A DNA stretch of 64,000 nucleotides from Savagea serpentis (GTDB lineage: Bacteria > Bacillota > Bacilli > Bacillales_A > Planococcaceae), in NCBI RefSeq assembly GCF_015351395.1, contig NZ_JADKPV010000009.1, positions 1 through 64,000 on the forward strand, in the 5' to 3' direction. Each line of letters begins with the position of its first letter. Positions within the stretch are counted from its first letter, which is position 1. Below are positions 42,380 through 50,329 of the stretch, piece after piece. The position numbers and the translations under genes are program-made. The notes beneath the pieces are model-generated. The model had not been told where the DNA came from. It did no database searches and was given only the letters and a program-made list of their open reading frames with translations.

Positions 42380-42532
42380 TTAGTGATTTAAGCGGTAATC
42401 ATGTTCTGGTTTAGGATCTACTACTGATGCGTCTTCTGAGTGCACAGCACGTTGTAAAAAGTAAGTTGTGAAATAAGAAGAAATACCGAGTAAAACCATG
42501 TATCCGATTACTGTTGTGTACATTAAAGCCAT
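42380..42532 (-). CDS. Small single-span membrane protein, 50 residues
   Basis: The frame starts MALMYTTVIGYMVLLGISSYF, giving one hydrophobic helix (about 4-24), followed by a polar tail with VVDPKPEHDYRLNH. GGAGAGGAG lies ten bases before ATG 42532. A TATAAT at 42570-42575 (minus strand) with a weak -35 offers a promoter. I do not recognise a family. The N-terminus is expected outside or in the membrane with the acidic/His tail in the cytosol, which is inference. Clear ribosome site and isolated position support a real gene. Confidence 0.7.
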   Translation of the reverse strand: MALMYTTVIGYMVLLGISSYFTTYFLQRAVHSEDASVVDPKPEHDYRLNH

Positions 42533-42569
42533 AAAAAATCGACTCCTCTCCTAAATACATACTTCGTAC

Positions 42570-42598
42570 ATTATACATGAAAGCTAAAAAATAATTAA
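42570..42598 (-). promoter_or_regulatory. Possible promoter of the 50-residue membrane protein
   Basis: Minus-strand TATAAT (42570-42575) with TTAATT 17 bases upstream. The -10 is perfect, the -35 poor. Confidence 0.4.
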
Positions 42599-42617
42599 GT
42601 CTTTTCACAAAAAGTTC

Positions 42618-43850
42618 TTAAAATGCCCAATTGCCATTACGGAAAATGGGAACGAGTTCGCCGGAGTGCGTTTTCGCATCGATATTCATTTCCGCTGAAC
42701 CAATCATAAAATCGACATGAGTTAAACTTTCGTTTAGTCCATGAGTAGCTGTCTCCTCTGGTGACATCTCTTTTCCACCTTCTAAACAAAACGTATAAGC
42801 ACTACCGATTGCTAAATGATTCGAAGCATTCTCATCAAACAATGTGTTATAAAAAAGTGTATTTGAGTTTGAAATGGGTGAATCATGTGGGACGAGTGCT
42901 ACTTCACCTAAACGTTTGGAACCCTCATCTGTATTGATTAATTGCTTTAAAACATCTTCCCCTTGTGCCGCTTTTACATCTACGATAACTCCATCTTTAA
43001 ACGTTAATGTGAAATCATCGATAATATTTCCGCTATAACTTAAAGGTTTTGTACTTGAGACAAAGCCGTTAACACGATCTTTATGAGGGGCGGTAAATAC
43101 TTCTTCTGTCGGCATGTTGGCCATGAAAGTATGTCCATCTGCATTGATACTGCTGCCGCCTGTCCAAATATGACCTTCAGGCAAACCGATCGTTAAATTA
43201 GTACCAGGAGCTGTGTAAATTAATTCGTCAATGTTTAAAGCATTTAGAGCGTCTGCTTTTTCATGAAGAATGGCATCGTGCTTTTCCCAAGCTGCGACTG
43301 CATTGTTCTCCGTAACACGAGTAGCAGCGAAAATAGCTTCCCATAAATGATTCACTTGGCTTTCTTCTTCGACGTCAGGAAACACTTTTGCTGCCCACTT
43401 AGGAGAAGCGGCCGCAACTACCGTCCAACTAAATTGGTCGGCTTGCATGAGACGACGGAATGGGACGAGCGCTTCGGCTGATGCACGCTGAGAAGCACTC
43501 AATCTTTCGGAAGCGATATTGGCAAATGCATCAGGGTCTTCAGATACAATACTAATAAATGCTGCTTTTTCCTCGGCTAACGTATTACGTTCGAGCGCTT
43601 TCCAAGCTGGGAAGGTTTGAAGTGATTCCAAAGGTGCATTCTCATAATGGATTTTGGACGTCTGTTCATCTGTCCAATCAACATGGACTACTTTAGCACC
43701 ATTATTATAAGCTTTTTCCACGAGAAGACGTGTCAGTTCTTTCGACTCAAGGGAGGATCGAATGTGTAGAGATTGGCCTTTCTGTAAGTTTACACCGACT
43801 TTCATAATAAGTTCAGCATAATTCAAAAGTTTGCTATTTAGTTCAAACAT
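42618..43850 (-). CDS. ampS: M29-family leucyl aminopeptidase (AmpS/PepS)
   Basis: A metallo-aminopeptidase of family M29 (thermophilic aminopeptidase type), 410 residues. Metal-site pieces are visible: MPTEEVFTAPHKDRVNG (Glu), SNHLAIGSAYTFCLEGG (His and Tyr) and THVDFMIGSAEMNIDA (His and Asp), with GRLGEVAL-like SKRLGEVALVP before them. AAAGGAG precedes the ATG at 43850. It is transcribed away from motA across a 152-base divergent gap. Confidence 0.92.
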   Translation of the reverse strand: MFELNSKLLNYAELIMKVGVNLQKGQSLHIRSSLESKELTRLLVEKAYNNGAKVVHVDWTDEQTSKIHYENAPLESLQTFPAWKALERNTLAEEKAAFISIVSEDPDAFANIASERLSASQRASAEALVPFRRLMQADQFSWTVVAAASPKWAAKVFPDVEEESQVNHLWEAIFAATRVTENNAVAAWEKHDAILHEKADALNALNIDELIYTAPGTNLTIGLPEGHIWTGGSSINADGHTFMANMPTEEVFTAPHKDRVNGFVSSTKPLSYSGNIIDDFTLTFKDGVIVDVKAAQGEDVLKQLINTDEGSKRLGEVALVPHDSPISNSNTLFYNTLFDENASNHLAIGSAYTFCLEGGKEMSPEETATHGLNESLTHVDFMIGSAEMNIDAKTHSGELVPIFRNGNWAF

Positions 43851-44002
43851 CTCTTAAAAACTCCTTTCAATTTCTGCTATAATGGTATCAAGTCGTAATC
43901 GTATGTACAATTATTTGAGAAGAAATATAAAAATTGCACATATTATCACTTTTAAATTGTATACTACGAATACAATGAAATAAAATGTTTGGAGGTTAGG
44001 AA

Positions 44003-44785
44003 ATGGATATATCAACAGTTGTTGGTCTGATTGTCGGGTTCGTCTCTTTACTTCTCGGGATGTACTTTAAAGGAGTAACTCCTGACGCGTTAATTAACCC
44101 TGCCGCGCTTCTCATCATTATTGCTGGGACAATCGGTACGGTTATTATCGCCTTCCCATTAAACGAACTAAAACGTATACCTAGTTTGTTTGGCGTATTA
44201 TTCAAAGAACAAAAGCTACAGTCAGACGAAGAGTTGATTAAAATGTTTTCCGAATGGGCAGATGTCGCTCGTCGTGAAGGACTTTTATCATTAGAATCAA
44301 AAGCTTCAGATATCGACGACCCATTTTTGAAAAATGGATTGAACTTAGCGATTGATGGGCAAAACGCAGATTACATAAGAGATGTTTTAACAGAGGAAGT
44401 AGATGCGATGAGCGAACGACATGCATCCGGTGCATTGATTTTCTCTCAAGCAGGTACATATGCTCCTACATTAGGGGTACTAGGTGCGGTTGTCGGATTG
44501 ATTGCAGCTTTGAAAGACATGAACGACATTGATGCTTTAGGGATTGCGATTTCTGCGGCATTTGTCGCAACATTATTAGGTATCTTTACAGGGTACGTGA
44601 TGTGGCACCCGTTTGCTAACAAATTAAAACGTAAATCAGCAGTCGAAGCACAACAAAAAATGATGATTATTGAAGGAATACTTTCTGTTTTAGAAGGAGA
44701 AGCACCACGTGTCATTGAGCAAAAATTAGCATCATTCTTGCCAGCAAGCAAACGCAAAGCATTGATGGCTGACAATGATGAATAA
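44003..44785 (+). CDS. motA: Flagellar motor stator protein MotA
   Basis: MotA, with MotB, forms the proton channel that drives the flagellum. The 260 residues show four membrane segments: about 1-25, 30-52, a third with GTYAPTLGVLGAVVGLIAAL, and a fourth with LGIAISAAFVATLLGIFTGYVMWHP. These carry the conserved prolines of the channel and an acidic/basic cytoplasmic loop between helices two and three. TTGGAGGT precedes ATG 44003. motB follows after 16 bases. No other flagellar genes are here, as in B. subtilis. Confidence 0.95.
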   Translation: MDISTVVGLIVGFVSLLLGMYFKGVTPDALINPAALLIIIAGTIGTVIIAFPLNELKRIPSLFGVLFKEQKLQSDEELIKMFSEWADVARREGLLSLESKASDIDDPFLKNGLNLAIDGQNADYIRDVLTEEVDAMSERHASGALIFSQAGTYAPTLGVLGAVVGLIAALKDMNDIDALGIAISAAFVATLLGIFTGYVMWHPFANKLKRKSAVEAQQKMMIIEGILSVLEGEAPRVIEQKLASFLPASKRKALMADNDE

Positions 44786-44801
44786 AGGAGTGACAGTGTA
44801 A

Positions 44802-45563
44802 GTGGCTAAAGAGAGACGTAAGAAAAAACAAGAAGAAGGTTCCGACGAATCCTGGCTCCTACCTTATGCTGACTTATTAACATTGCTGCTCGCTCTATTT
44901 ATCGTTCTTTTCGCATCGAGTTCGATTGACCAAGAAAGGATGCAACGTTTATCTTCTGTTTTCAATGATATTTTTGATGGAAATAGTGGAATTATGCAAA
45001 ATAACTCGCCGACAGAAGTTCCGCGTCCGGGAGATTCCAATCAGGAATTAGAAGATGCATCTTATTTAGAGGATCAACGTTCGTTAGGTGAAATCCAAGA
45101 TAAGTTGGATGAATATATTGCATTAAACGAATTAGAAGGGCAGTTTGAAACACATTTGACAGATGAAGGCTTGCTCATTACGATTCGAGATAGTATTTTG
45201 TTCGAGATGGGAAAAGCTGAAGTAAGTGCAGAATATTTACCATTAGTTGAAGAAGTGGCCGAGCTTTTAATATTTGACCGTCCACGCCAAGTAATTATCA
45301 CAGGGCATACAGATAATATTCCGATTCATACAGCGGAATATGCGTCGAACTGGGAACTCAGTATGATGCGCGCATTGAACTTTTTGCGAGCGCTCGTAGC
45401 ACATAAAGATATGGATCCTTCATTTTTCAGCGCGAAAGGGTATGGGGAATACCAGCCGATTGCTTCCAATGATACGGCGGAAGGAAGAAGTAAAAACCGT
45501 CGTGTAGAAGTATTGATTCAACCACTCATTATGAAAGATGGCACTTCATTACCATTACCATAA
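44802..45563 (+). CDS. motB: Flagellar motor stator protein MotB
   Basis: A 253-residue stator subunit. One helix SWLLPYADLLTLLLALFIVLFASSS carries the proton-binding Asp24 in the PYADLLTLLLALF context of H+-type MotB (Na+-type MotS differs). The OmpA-like peptidoglycan-binding domain (about 120-240) shows ILFEMGKAEVS, VIITGHTDNIPIHT, NWELSMMRALNFLR, FSAKGYGEYQPIASN and EGRSKNRRVEVLI. GTG 44802 follows AAAGGAGTG. It ends in a strong bidirectional terminator. Confidence 0.95.
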   Translation: MAKERRKKKQEEGSDESWLLPYADLLTLLLALFIVLFASSSIDQERMQRLSSVFNDIFDGNSGIMQNNSPTEVPRPGDSNQELEDASYLEDQRSLGEIQDKLDEYIALNELEGQFETHLTDEGLLITIRDSILFEMGKAEVSAEYLPLVEEVAELLIFDRPRQVIITGHTDNIPIHTAEYASNWELSMMRALNFLRALVAHKDMDPSFFSAKGYGEYQPIASNDTAEGRSKNRRVEVLIQPLIMKDGTSLPLP

Positions 45564-45608
45564 AAAAATCACCGCATTCTCAAATAAATGAGAGTACGGT
45601 GATTTTTT
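45563..45608. terminator. Bidirectional terminator between motB and yfkK
   Basis: AAAAAATCACCGCA pairs with TACGGTGATTTTTT, with an inner TCTCA/TGAGA helix. A and T runs flank both sides. Confidence 0.9.
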
Positions 45609-45828
45609 ATTTGCGTAAGTTACCCAGCTCAGCAGCAATGGCTTGCATTTCATTTGCTGAAATATGATGGCGTTTCATAACCATTTCATAAATGAATTTC
45701 AAATCTTCATAATTTGAATCATTGAAATGTTCCGCTTTCATTGCATCGACATTTGCCATTTTTAATTTATCTTTTATCGCTTCAATCATCGTTTCGATAT
45801 TGATTGAAGAAGGTTGTGACAAGTCCAA
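45607..45828 (-). CDS. yfkK: DUF1128 family protein (YfkK-like)
   Basis: A 73-residue soluble protein: NIETMIEAIKDKLKMANVDAMKAEHF, YEDLKFIYEMVMKRHHISANEMQAIAAELGNLRK. This all-helical pattern is the DUF1128 family, YfkK in B. subtilis, of unknown function. GGAGG precedes the ATG at 45828. Its neighbours on the right are the YfkH-type genes, as in B. subtilis. Confidence 0.88.
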   Translation of the reverse strand: MDLSQPSSINIETMIEAIKDKLKMANVDAMKAEHFNDSNYEDLKFIYEMVMKRHHISANEMQAIAAELGNLRK

Positions 45829-45914
45829 AGTGAATCCTCCTTTTCAAAAAATCATATGTTGTTATCATTCCATGAATGTACGTGGAAGTCAATTGTATGA
45901 ATAGTGGATTACAG

Positions 45915-45942
45915 TTTGTTTTTTATGAGAAAAGGGTATAAT
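45915..45942 (+). promoter_or_regulatory. Probable promoter of the 45981-47281 unit
   Basis: A perfect TATAAT at 45937-45942 with TTTGTT at 45915-45920 (16-bp spacer). It is the only good candidate before the YtxH-like gene. Confidence 0.45.
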
Positions 45943-45980
45943 ACAGATAGGTTATGATTACTAATATGGAGGGGCTTTAT

Positions 45981-46292
45981 ATGAAAAAAAGCAAATTAGG
46001 GAAATTTATTGTATTAGGAGCGCTCGTAGGTGGCGCACTTAGTTTATTGGATCGTGGGACACGCGAAGTTGTGAAAGAACGTACAGACCGTGCCTTATAC
46101 TACGCAAAAAACCCATCGATTTTAAAAGAAGAAGTGGAAGAGCAAGTGAATAAATGGTCATCGATTTATGAGCAAGCCTCTGGCGAAATCGCTTCATTTG
46201 CAGAGCAATTTAGCGATTTGAAAGAATTAACACCACAAGTGAAACAGATGGTTGTAGAAGCGAAAGAAGCGTTCGTTGATCAAAAAGAATAA
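45981..46292 (+). CDS. YtxH-like small membrane-anchored protein
   Basis: A 103-residue protein with a basic start, one glycine-rich hydrophobic helix (KFIVLGALVGGALSLLDRGTR) and a long amphipathic helical tail (KEEVEEQVNKWSSIYEQASGEIASFAEQ). This is the YtxH-type layout of unknown function. ATG 45981 follows GGAGGGG. It is 20 bases ahead of the YfkH-like gene and probably cotranscribed. Confidence 0.75.
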   Translation: MKKSKLGKFIVLGALVGGALSLLDRGTREVVKERTDRALYYAKNPSILKEEVEEQVNKWSSIYEQASGEIASFAEQFSDLKELTPQVKQMVVEAKEAFVDQKE

Positions 46293-46312
46293 GAAACTGG
46301 GGGAGGGAGACA

Positions 46313-47281
46313 ATGGGTAAGAAAAATAAATTTGTAGAGAAAAAAGAAGAATTGATGGAAGAGACGAAAGTCGGTCAATTTATCGATGATTTAAAGGATG
46401 GGTCAATTGAAGAGTTTGATGCGACAACGAAAGAAGGTTTCGTTAAACAATTGATTGTTCGTATTCAAAAAGTAGACGTGTCTGGGCTTGCTTCCCAATT
46501 GGCATTTTTCTTTCTATTATCACTCTTCCCTCTACTCATATTTATGATGACATTATTGCCATTTTTAAATTTAGACCAAACACAAATCTTGCTGTTCATT
46601 CGTGAATATGCTCCTGAAAATGTTGCTTCCTTAATTGAGACGACATTGAAAGAAGTGTTAGGAAATCGAAGTGGAGGCTTGCTTTCTATCGGGGCATTAG
46701 CAACAGTTTGGTCGGCATCAAAGGGAATGAATGCTTTGACGAAAGCATTAAACCGTTCATATTACGTGGAAGAAACGAGAAATTTTGCAGTGGCTCGTAT
46801 GATGTCTGTCGTCTTTACCATTATGTTAATTGTAGCGATTACAGGCGCATTAGCTTTACCTATTTTTGGTGAGCAAATTGGGCTTGTAATATTCTCTTAT
46901 TTAGGTTTGGAAAATGGTTTTATGCAAGTATGGAATCAACTGCGTTGGTTAGTGCCATTTTTAATGATTTTTATTACATTTACGCTCATGTATTGGGTCG
47001 TTCCAAGCAAACGCTTGCCATTCATGACCATTTTGCCAGGAAGTATTATCGCGACACTCGGTTGGATCGTGACATCGCTCGGGTTTTCATTTTATATTAG
47101 TAATTACGGAAATTATTCTAGTACGTATGGAAGCATCGGAGCGATTATCGTTTTAATGATGTGGTTATATTTTTCAGCTATTATTTTAATCATCTGTGGG
47201 CAATTGAATGCTGTGTTATACGATCGTCATGAAAAACATAAAAAAGAACAAGAATCATTGATCGATCGAACAGCGCAATAA
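46313..47281 (+). CDS. yfkH: YihY/UPF0761 family membrane protein (YfkH-like)
   Basis: A 322-residue protein with an N-terminal cytosolic stretch and about six membrane helices. VSGLASQLAFFFLLSLFPLLIFMMTLLPFL, GLLSIGALATVWSASKGMNALTKALNRSYYV, RLPFMTILPGSIIATLGWIVTSLGFSFYISNYGNYSSTYGSIGAIIVLMMWLYFSA are the conserved blocks of the family once mis-named ribonuclease BN. It is probably a transporter or envelope protein; the role is unproven. Confidence 0.9.
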   Translation: MGKKNKFVEKKEELMEETKVGQFIDDLKDGSIEEFDATTKEGFVKQLIVRIQKVDVSGLASQLAFFFLLSLFPLLIFMMTLLPFLNLDQTQILLFIREYAPENVASLIETTLKEVLGNRSGGLLSIGALATVWSASKGMNALTKALNRSYYVEETRNFAVARMMSVVFTIMLIVAITGALALPIFGEQIGLVIFSYLGLENGFMQVWNQLRWLVPFLMIFITFTLMYWVVPSKRLPFMTILPGSIIATLGWIVTSLGFSFYISNYGNYSSTYGSIGAIIVLMMWLYFSAIILIICGQLNAVLYDRHEKHKKEQESLIDRTAQ

Positions 47282-47322
47282 AAATACCACCTTGTAGACT
47301 AGTCTACAAGGTGGTATTTTTA
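47281..47322. terminator. Bidirectional, almost loopless terminator
   Basis: AAAATACCACCTTGTAGACTAGTCTACAAGGTGGTATTTT is a perfect palindrome with no formal loop, flanked by A and T runs. It separates yfkH from the convergent metal-ATPase gene. Confidence 0.9.
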
Positions 47323-49248
47323 TTTGATAGGGTTTAGCATACGAAGGCCGTTTAAAATAACGAGGATGGTGCTTCCTTCATGGCCGATGACGCCGAGTGG
47401 TAAATCGACGACTTGTAAGAAGTTTGAGATGATTAAAATCGCAATGACCGAAACAGAGAAAAATACGTTTTGTTTCACGATACGATTCATCTTTTCGGAA
47501 AGTTGAATCGTGTAAGGAATTTTTGTTAAATCATTTTTCATTAAGACGACGTCAGCTGTTTCTAACGCAACGTCTGTCCCTTCACCCATTGCGATACCAG
47601 AAGTTGCTGTAGCGAGTGCTGGAGCGTCGTTAATACCATCTCCAATCATTCCGACTTGTTTGCCATTTTGCATCATCGCTTTAATTTGCTCTACTTTCGT
47701 TTCAGGTAAACATTCAGCGACGTAACGGTCAACGCCAGCTTCTTTCGCGATCACTTCTGCTGTACGTTCGTTATCACCTGTTAACATAACCGTTTCAATT
47801 CCGAGTTGTTTCAATGCTTGAATCGCATCGATCGCTTCTTGGCGTAACGTATCTTTCAATGCGGCAGCAGCCATGATCCCTTGTTCGTCTTTCATGAAAA
47901 TCACTGTCTTACCTTCGGATGCAAGTTGTTCAGCGACATTGTTTTGGAAATTCGCTACATGATTTTCTCCAATAAAACGTGGGTTTCCGACGAAAATTTC
48001 TTCATTTTTTGAATAAGCACGCAAGCCGTGACCAGGTACGTCTTCAATCTCTAGTGAACGGCTATAAGCAATATTGCGTTCCTCGGCATATTTTGTAATC
48101 GCAACAGCAAGCGGGTGATTCGATTGTGATTCGATTCCTGCGAGTAAAGCGAGGACGTCTTCTTTTTGTAGACCGTCACGCACGATGAAGTCTGTCACGA
48201 CTGGCTTACCTGTCGTTAATGTACCTGTTTTATCAAAAGCGACGACATCAAGTGTTGCGAGGTGCTCTAAGTGAACGCCTCCTTTAAAGAGAACGCCACG
48301 CTTCGCTCCATTTGAAATCGCAGCGAGTGTCGCAGGCATAATCGAAGCCATTAATGCACAAGGTGACGCGACAACGAGGAGAACGATTGCGCGATACAAT
48401 GATTCTGTCCATGTCCATCCGAGTGTGTAATGAGGGACGAGCGCCATTAAAATCGTAGATGCGACAACAATTTTTACATACGTACCTTCGAATCGTTCGA
48501 TAAATTGTTGAGATGGAGATTTTTCGCTTTGCGCATTTTGTACCATCGTAATAATTTTTTGGAATAGAGAATCCTCACTCGGTTTCGTCATTTCCATTTG
48601 AATCGCACCACTCATATTGACAGTACCTGCGAATAAGTCATCGCCGATTTCCTTCGTTACGGGTACGGATTCACCGTTAATCGCTGACATATCAATTGAC
48701 GTTGTACCATGGATAATCGCGCCATCGACAGGGATACGTTCACCTGGTTTGACGAGTAATTTCGATCCGACTTGAAGAGAAGAAGTTGCGACTTTTACTT
48801 CGGTTCCATCTTCTTGAATGAGCCAAGCTTCTTCTGGTTGCATTTCCATGAGAGCTGAGATTTCTTGGTGACTTTTGTTCAATGTGAAAGTTTCCATCGC
48901 ACCGCTAATGGCAAAGATGAAAATTAAAATTGCACCTTCTGCCCAATAGCCGATGAGTCCAGAGCCGATTGCAGCGAACACCATAAGCATCTCAACATTC
49001 AGTTCTTTATTGGCAATCGTTTCTTCGATTCCTTCTTTTGCTTTTGCAAAACCTCCGATGATGAAAGCAATAATGTACATAATGACAGAAGGTTGTTCGA
49101 AGTCATTTTTTCCTAAAATCCAAGCGATGATAATCAATATTCCGGAGATAATCGCTGCGATTAATTCCATTTTCGCTTCGAGATTTGCATTGTTTTTTGG
49201 TTTTTCTTGTTGGATATTTTGAATTTTATCATTTACACAAGTTGTCAT
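47320..49248 (-). CDS. pfeT: P1B-type metal-efflux ATPase (ZosA/PfeT-like)
   Basis: A 642-residue heavy-metal ATPase with no N-terminal metal-binding domain. Eight membrane helices are expected; the membrane metal site is VVASPCALMAS. Catalytic parts are INGESVPVTKE (actuator), FDKTGTLTTGKP (phosphorylated Asp), SNHPLA (HP motif), MLTGDNERTAE and MIGDGINDAPALA. The last helices have GHEGSTILVILNGLRML, typical of the ZosA/PfeT group that exports Fe(II) or Zn. AGGAGG precedes the ATG. A perfect PerR box lies upstream, as PfeT regulation requires. Confidence 0.88.
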   Translation of the reverse strand: MTTCVNDKIQNIQQEKPKNNANLEAKMELIAAIISGILIIIAWILGKNDFEQPSVIMYIIAFIIGGFAKAKEGIEETIANKELNVEMLMVFAAIGSGLIGYWAEGAILIFIFAISGAMETFTLNKSHQEISALMEMQPEEAWLIQEDGTEVKVATSSLQVGSKLLVKPGERIPVDGAIIHGTTSIDMSAINGESVPVTKEIGDDLFAGTVNMSGAIQMEMTKPSEDSLFQKIITMVQNAQSEKSPSQQFIERFEGTYVKIVVASTILMALVPHYTLGWTWTESLYRAIVLLVVASPCALMASIMPATLAAISNGAKRGVLFKGGVHLEHLATLDVVAFDKTGTLTTGKPVVTDFIVRDGLQKEDVLALLAGIESQSNHPLAVAITKYAEERNIAYSRSLEIEDVPGHGLRAYSKNEEIFVGNPRFIGENHVANFQNNVAEQLASEGKTVIFMKDEQGIMAAAALKDTLRQEAIDAIQALKQLGIETVMLTGDNERTAEVIAKEAGVDRYVAECLPETKVEQIKAMMQNGKQVGMIGDGINDAPALATATSGIAMGEGTDVALETADVVLMKNDLTKIPYTIQLSEKMNRIVKQNVFFSVSVIAILIISNFLQVVDLPLGVIGHEGSTILVILNGLRMLNPIK

Positions 49249-49279
49249 TGTATTCCTCCTAATTGATAATCTATTTCAT

Positions 49280-49294
49280 TTAGAATAATTATCA
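49280..49294 (-). promoter_or_regulatory. Second PerR/Fur-like box
   Basis: TTAGAAT-A-ATTATCA shows the 7-1-7 pattern, two mismatches from the PerR consensus and about two from Fur. It lies between the perfect PerR box and the ATPase start codon. Confidence 0.4.
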
Positions 49295-49362
49295 TAAATA
49301 AAGAGATGTTGATTTATCAATGCTTTCATAATTGAAAACGATTCTTAACAACAATTCTTTAT

Positions 49363-49377
49363 TTATAATTATTATAA
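49363..49377 (-). promoter_or_regulatory. PerR box, perfect 7-1-7 palindrome
   Basis: TTATAAT-T-ATTATAA equals the B. subtilis PerR consensus TTATAATnATTATAA at every defined base. It lies 115 bases before the metal ATPase start codon. The rest of 49249-49500 holds AT-rich sequence with no other feature I can defend. Confidence 0.8.
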
Positions 49378-49500
49378 TGTAATTGTACTTCATCTGAAAA
49401 TAGATGCAACAAATATGTATTGTGAAACTTTGATTTTGTCTAAAATGTGAACGAGAGAAGGCAAATGAAAAAGATTCTCTTCTTCAATGGAATAAATACA

Positions 49501-49538
49501 AAAAAAGAAAGCCTCGAGTAATTAAGGCTTTCTTTTTT
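49501..49538. terminator. Bidirectional terminator behind the 57-residue gene
   Basis: AAAGAAAGCCT pairs with AGGCTTTCTTT around a ten-base loop, flanked by A-rich and T-rich runs. On the minus strand it follows the small gene at 49569. Confidence 0.85.
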
Positions 49539-49568
49539 AGCGGGAGAGGAGTCTCTCAACTTTTTGAA

Positions 49569-49742
49569 TTAATTGTTTTTAATGCGTTCGACTTGTTGTT
49601 CGATTTCATCGATGAGCGATAATAATTCGTCGATATGTTGAACGTCTGTCGTTTCTGGTTCGATTTGATCGAGTGATTGTAAAAGAACGTGGAATCTCTC
49701 TTTTAATGTTTGAACAGAATCGTCTTTTGATTCGATAGACAT
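49569..49742 (-). CDS. SE1561-family-like small protein, 57 residues
   Basis: ATG at 49742 follows GAGGTG with a short gap and opens a 57-codon frame: MSIESKDDSVQTLKERF, then LLQSLDQIEPETTDVQHIDEL and LLSLIDEIEQQVERIKNN. The helix-rich, acidic layout with SIEPE-type centre resembles the SE1561 family of small cytosolic Bacilli proteins. Function is unknown. A terminator follows. Confidence 0.7.
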   Translation of the reverse strand: MSIESKDDSVQTLKERFHVLLQSLDQIEPETTDVQHIDELLSLIDEIEQQVERIKNN

Positions 49743-49803
49743 GCGGACACCTCATTTCCACGTTTTATCGTAAGCGATTTTTCGAGGGAGCGCAATAGAG
49801 AAG

Positions 49804-50187
49804 TTAGATGATTGTATAAGTCTTCACGAGCTCAATCGAATTTTTAACTGTTTGTGCCATCGCACAGTTTTTCGTTGACACTTCAATTGCTTTTTCGAGC
49901 TTTTTCTCGGTGAGATGATCAGCCTCTACTGTGAAGTGGAAATGAATTTTTTTAATGCGATTCCCTTCTTCTTCTACACGTTTGATTTCTTTCACTTCAA
50001 CGTCTAAATTTTTAACATCGATGCGCATTTTTTTCAACACTTGACGCAATACCCCTGCACTGCAAATAACGACTGCTGAAACGAGCAATTCACCCGGTTT
50101 AAATCCTTTCGTCGCATCTCCTGAAATATCGATTGTGCCAAAGTCTGTCGTCATCGTATATCCTGTGTCTGTCATATTAAATTTCAT
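49804..50187 (-). CDS. OsmC/Ohr-family protein
   Basis: A 127-residue protein of the OsmC fold. FKPGELLVSAVVICSAGVLRQVLKKM places the first conserved Cys, and STKNCAMAQTVKNSIEL the second; these form the peroxidatic pair in related thiol peroxidases. HFHFTVEADHLTEKKLEKAIE is typical. It likely reduces organic hydroperoxides or binds small ligands. It stands beside the PerR-box ATPase but has no box of its own that I can see. Confidence 0.85.
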   Translation of the reverse strand: MKFNMTDTGYTMTTDFGTIDISGDATKGFKPGELLVSAVVICSAGVLRQVLKKMRIDVKNLDVEVKEIKRVEEEGNRIKKIHFHFTVEADHLTEKKLEKAIEVSTKNCAMAQTVKNSIELVKTYTII

Positions 50188-50329
50188 ATCTTATTCCTAC
50201 TTTCTTCTAATGTTTTTCATATTTGTAAAAAGTATACCTTCGCGATGAAAGAAGTACAATGAATGTGTTTTCAAAGCGAGTGAAACGAATTACAATGAAA
50301 GTATTGTATGAAAGTAAGGAGTTTGTGAA

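Noticed and set aside
49465-49521. 18-codon frame beginning MKKILFF
   Set aside because: It has only a modest AAGG site and runs into a terminator that already serves the minus-strand gene; too short to support.
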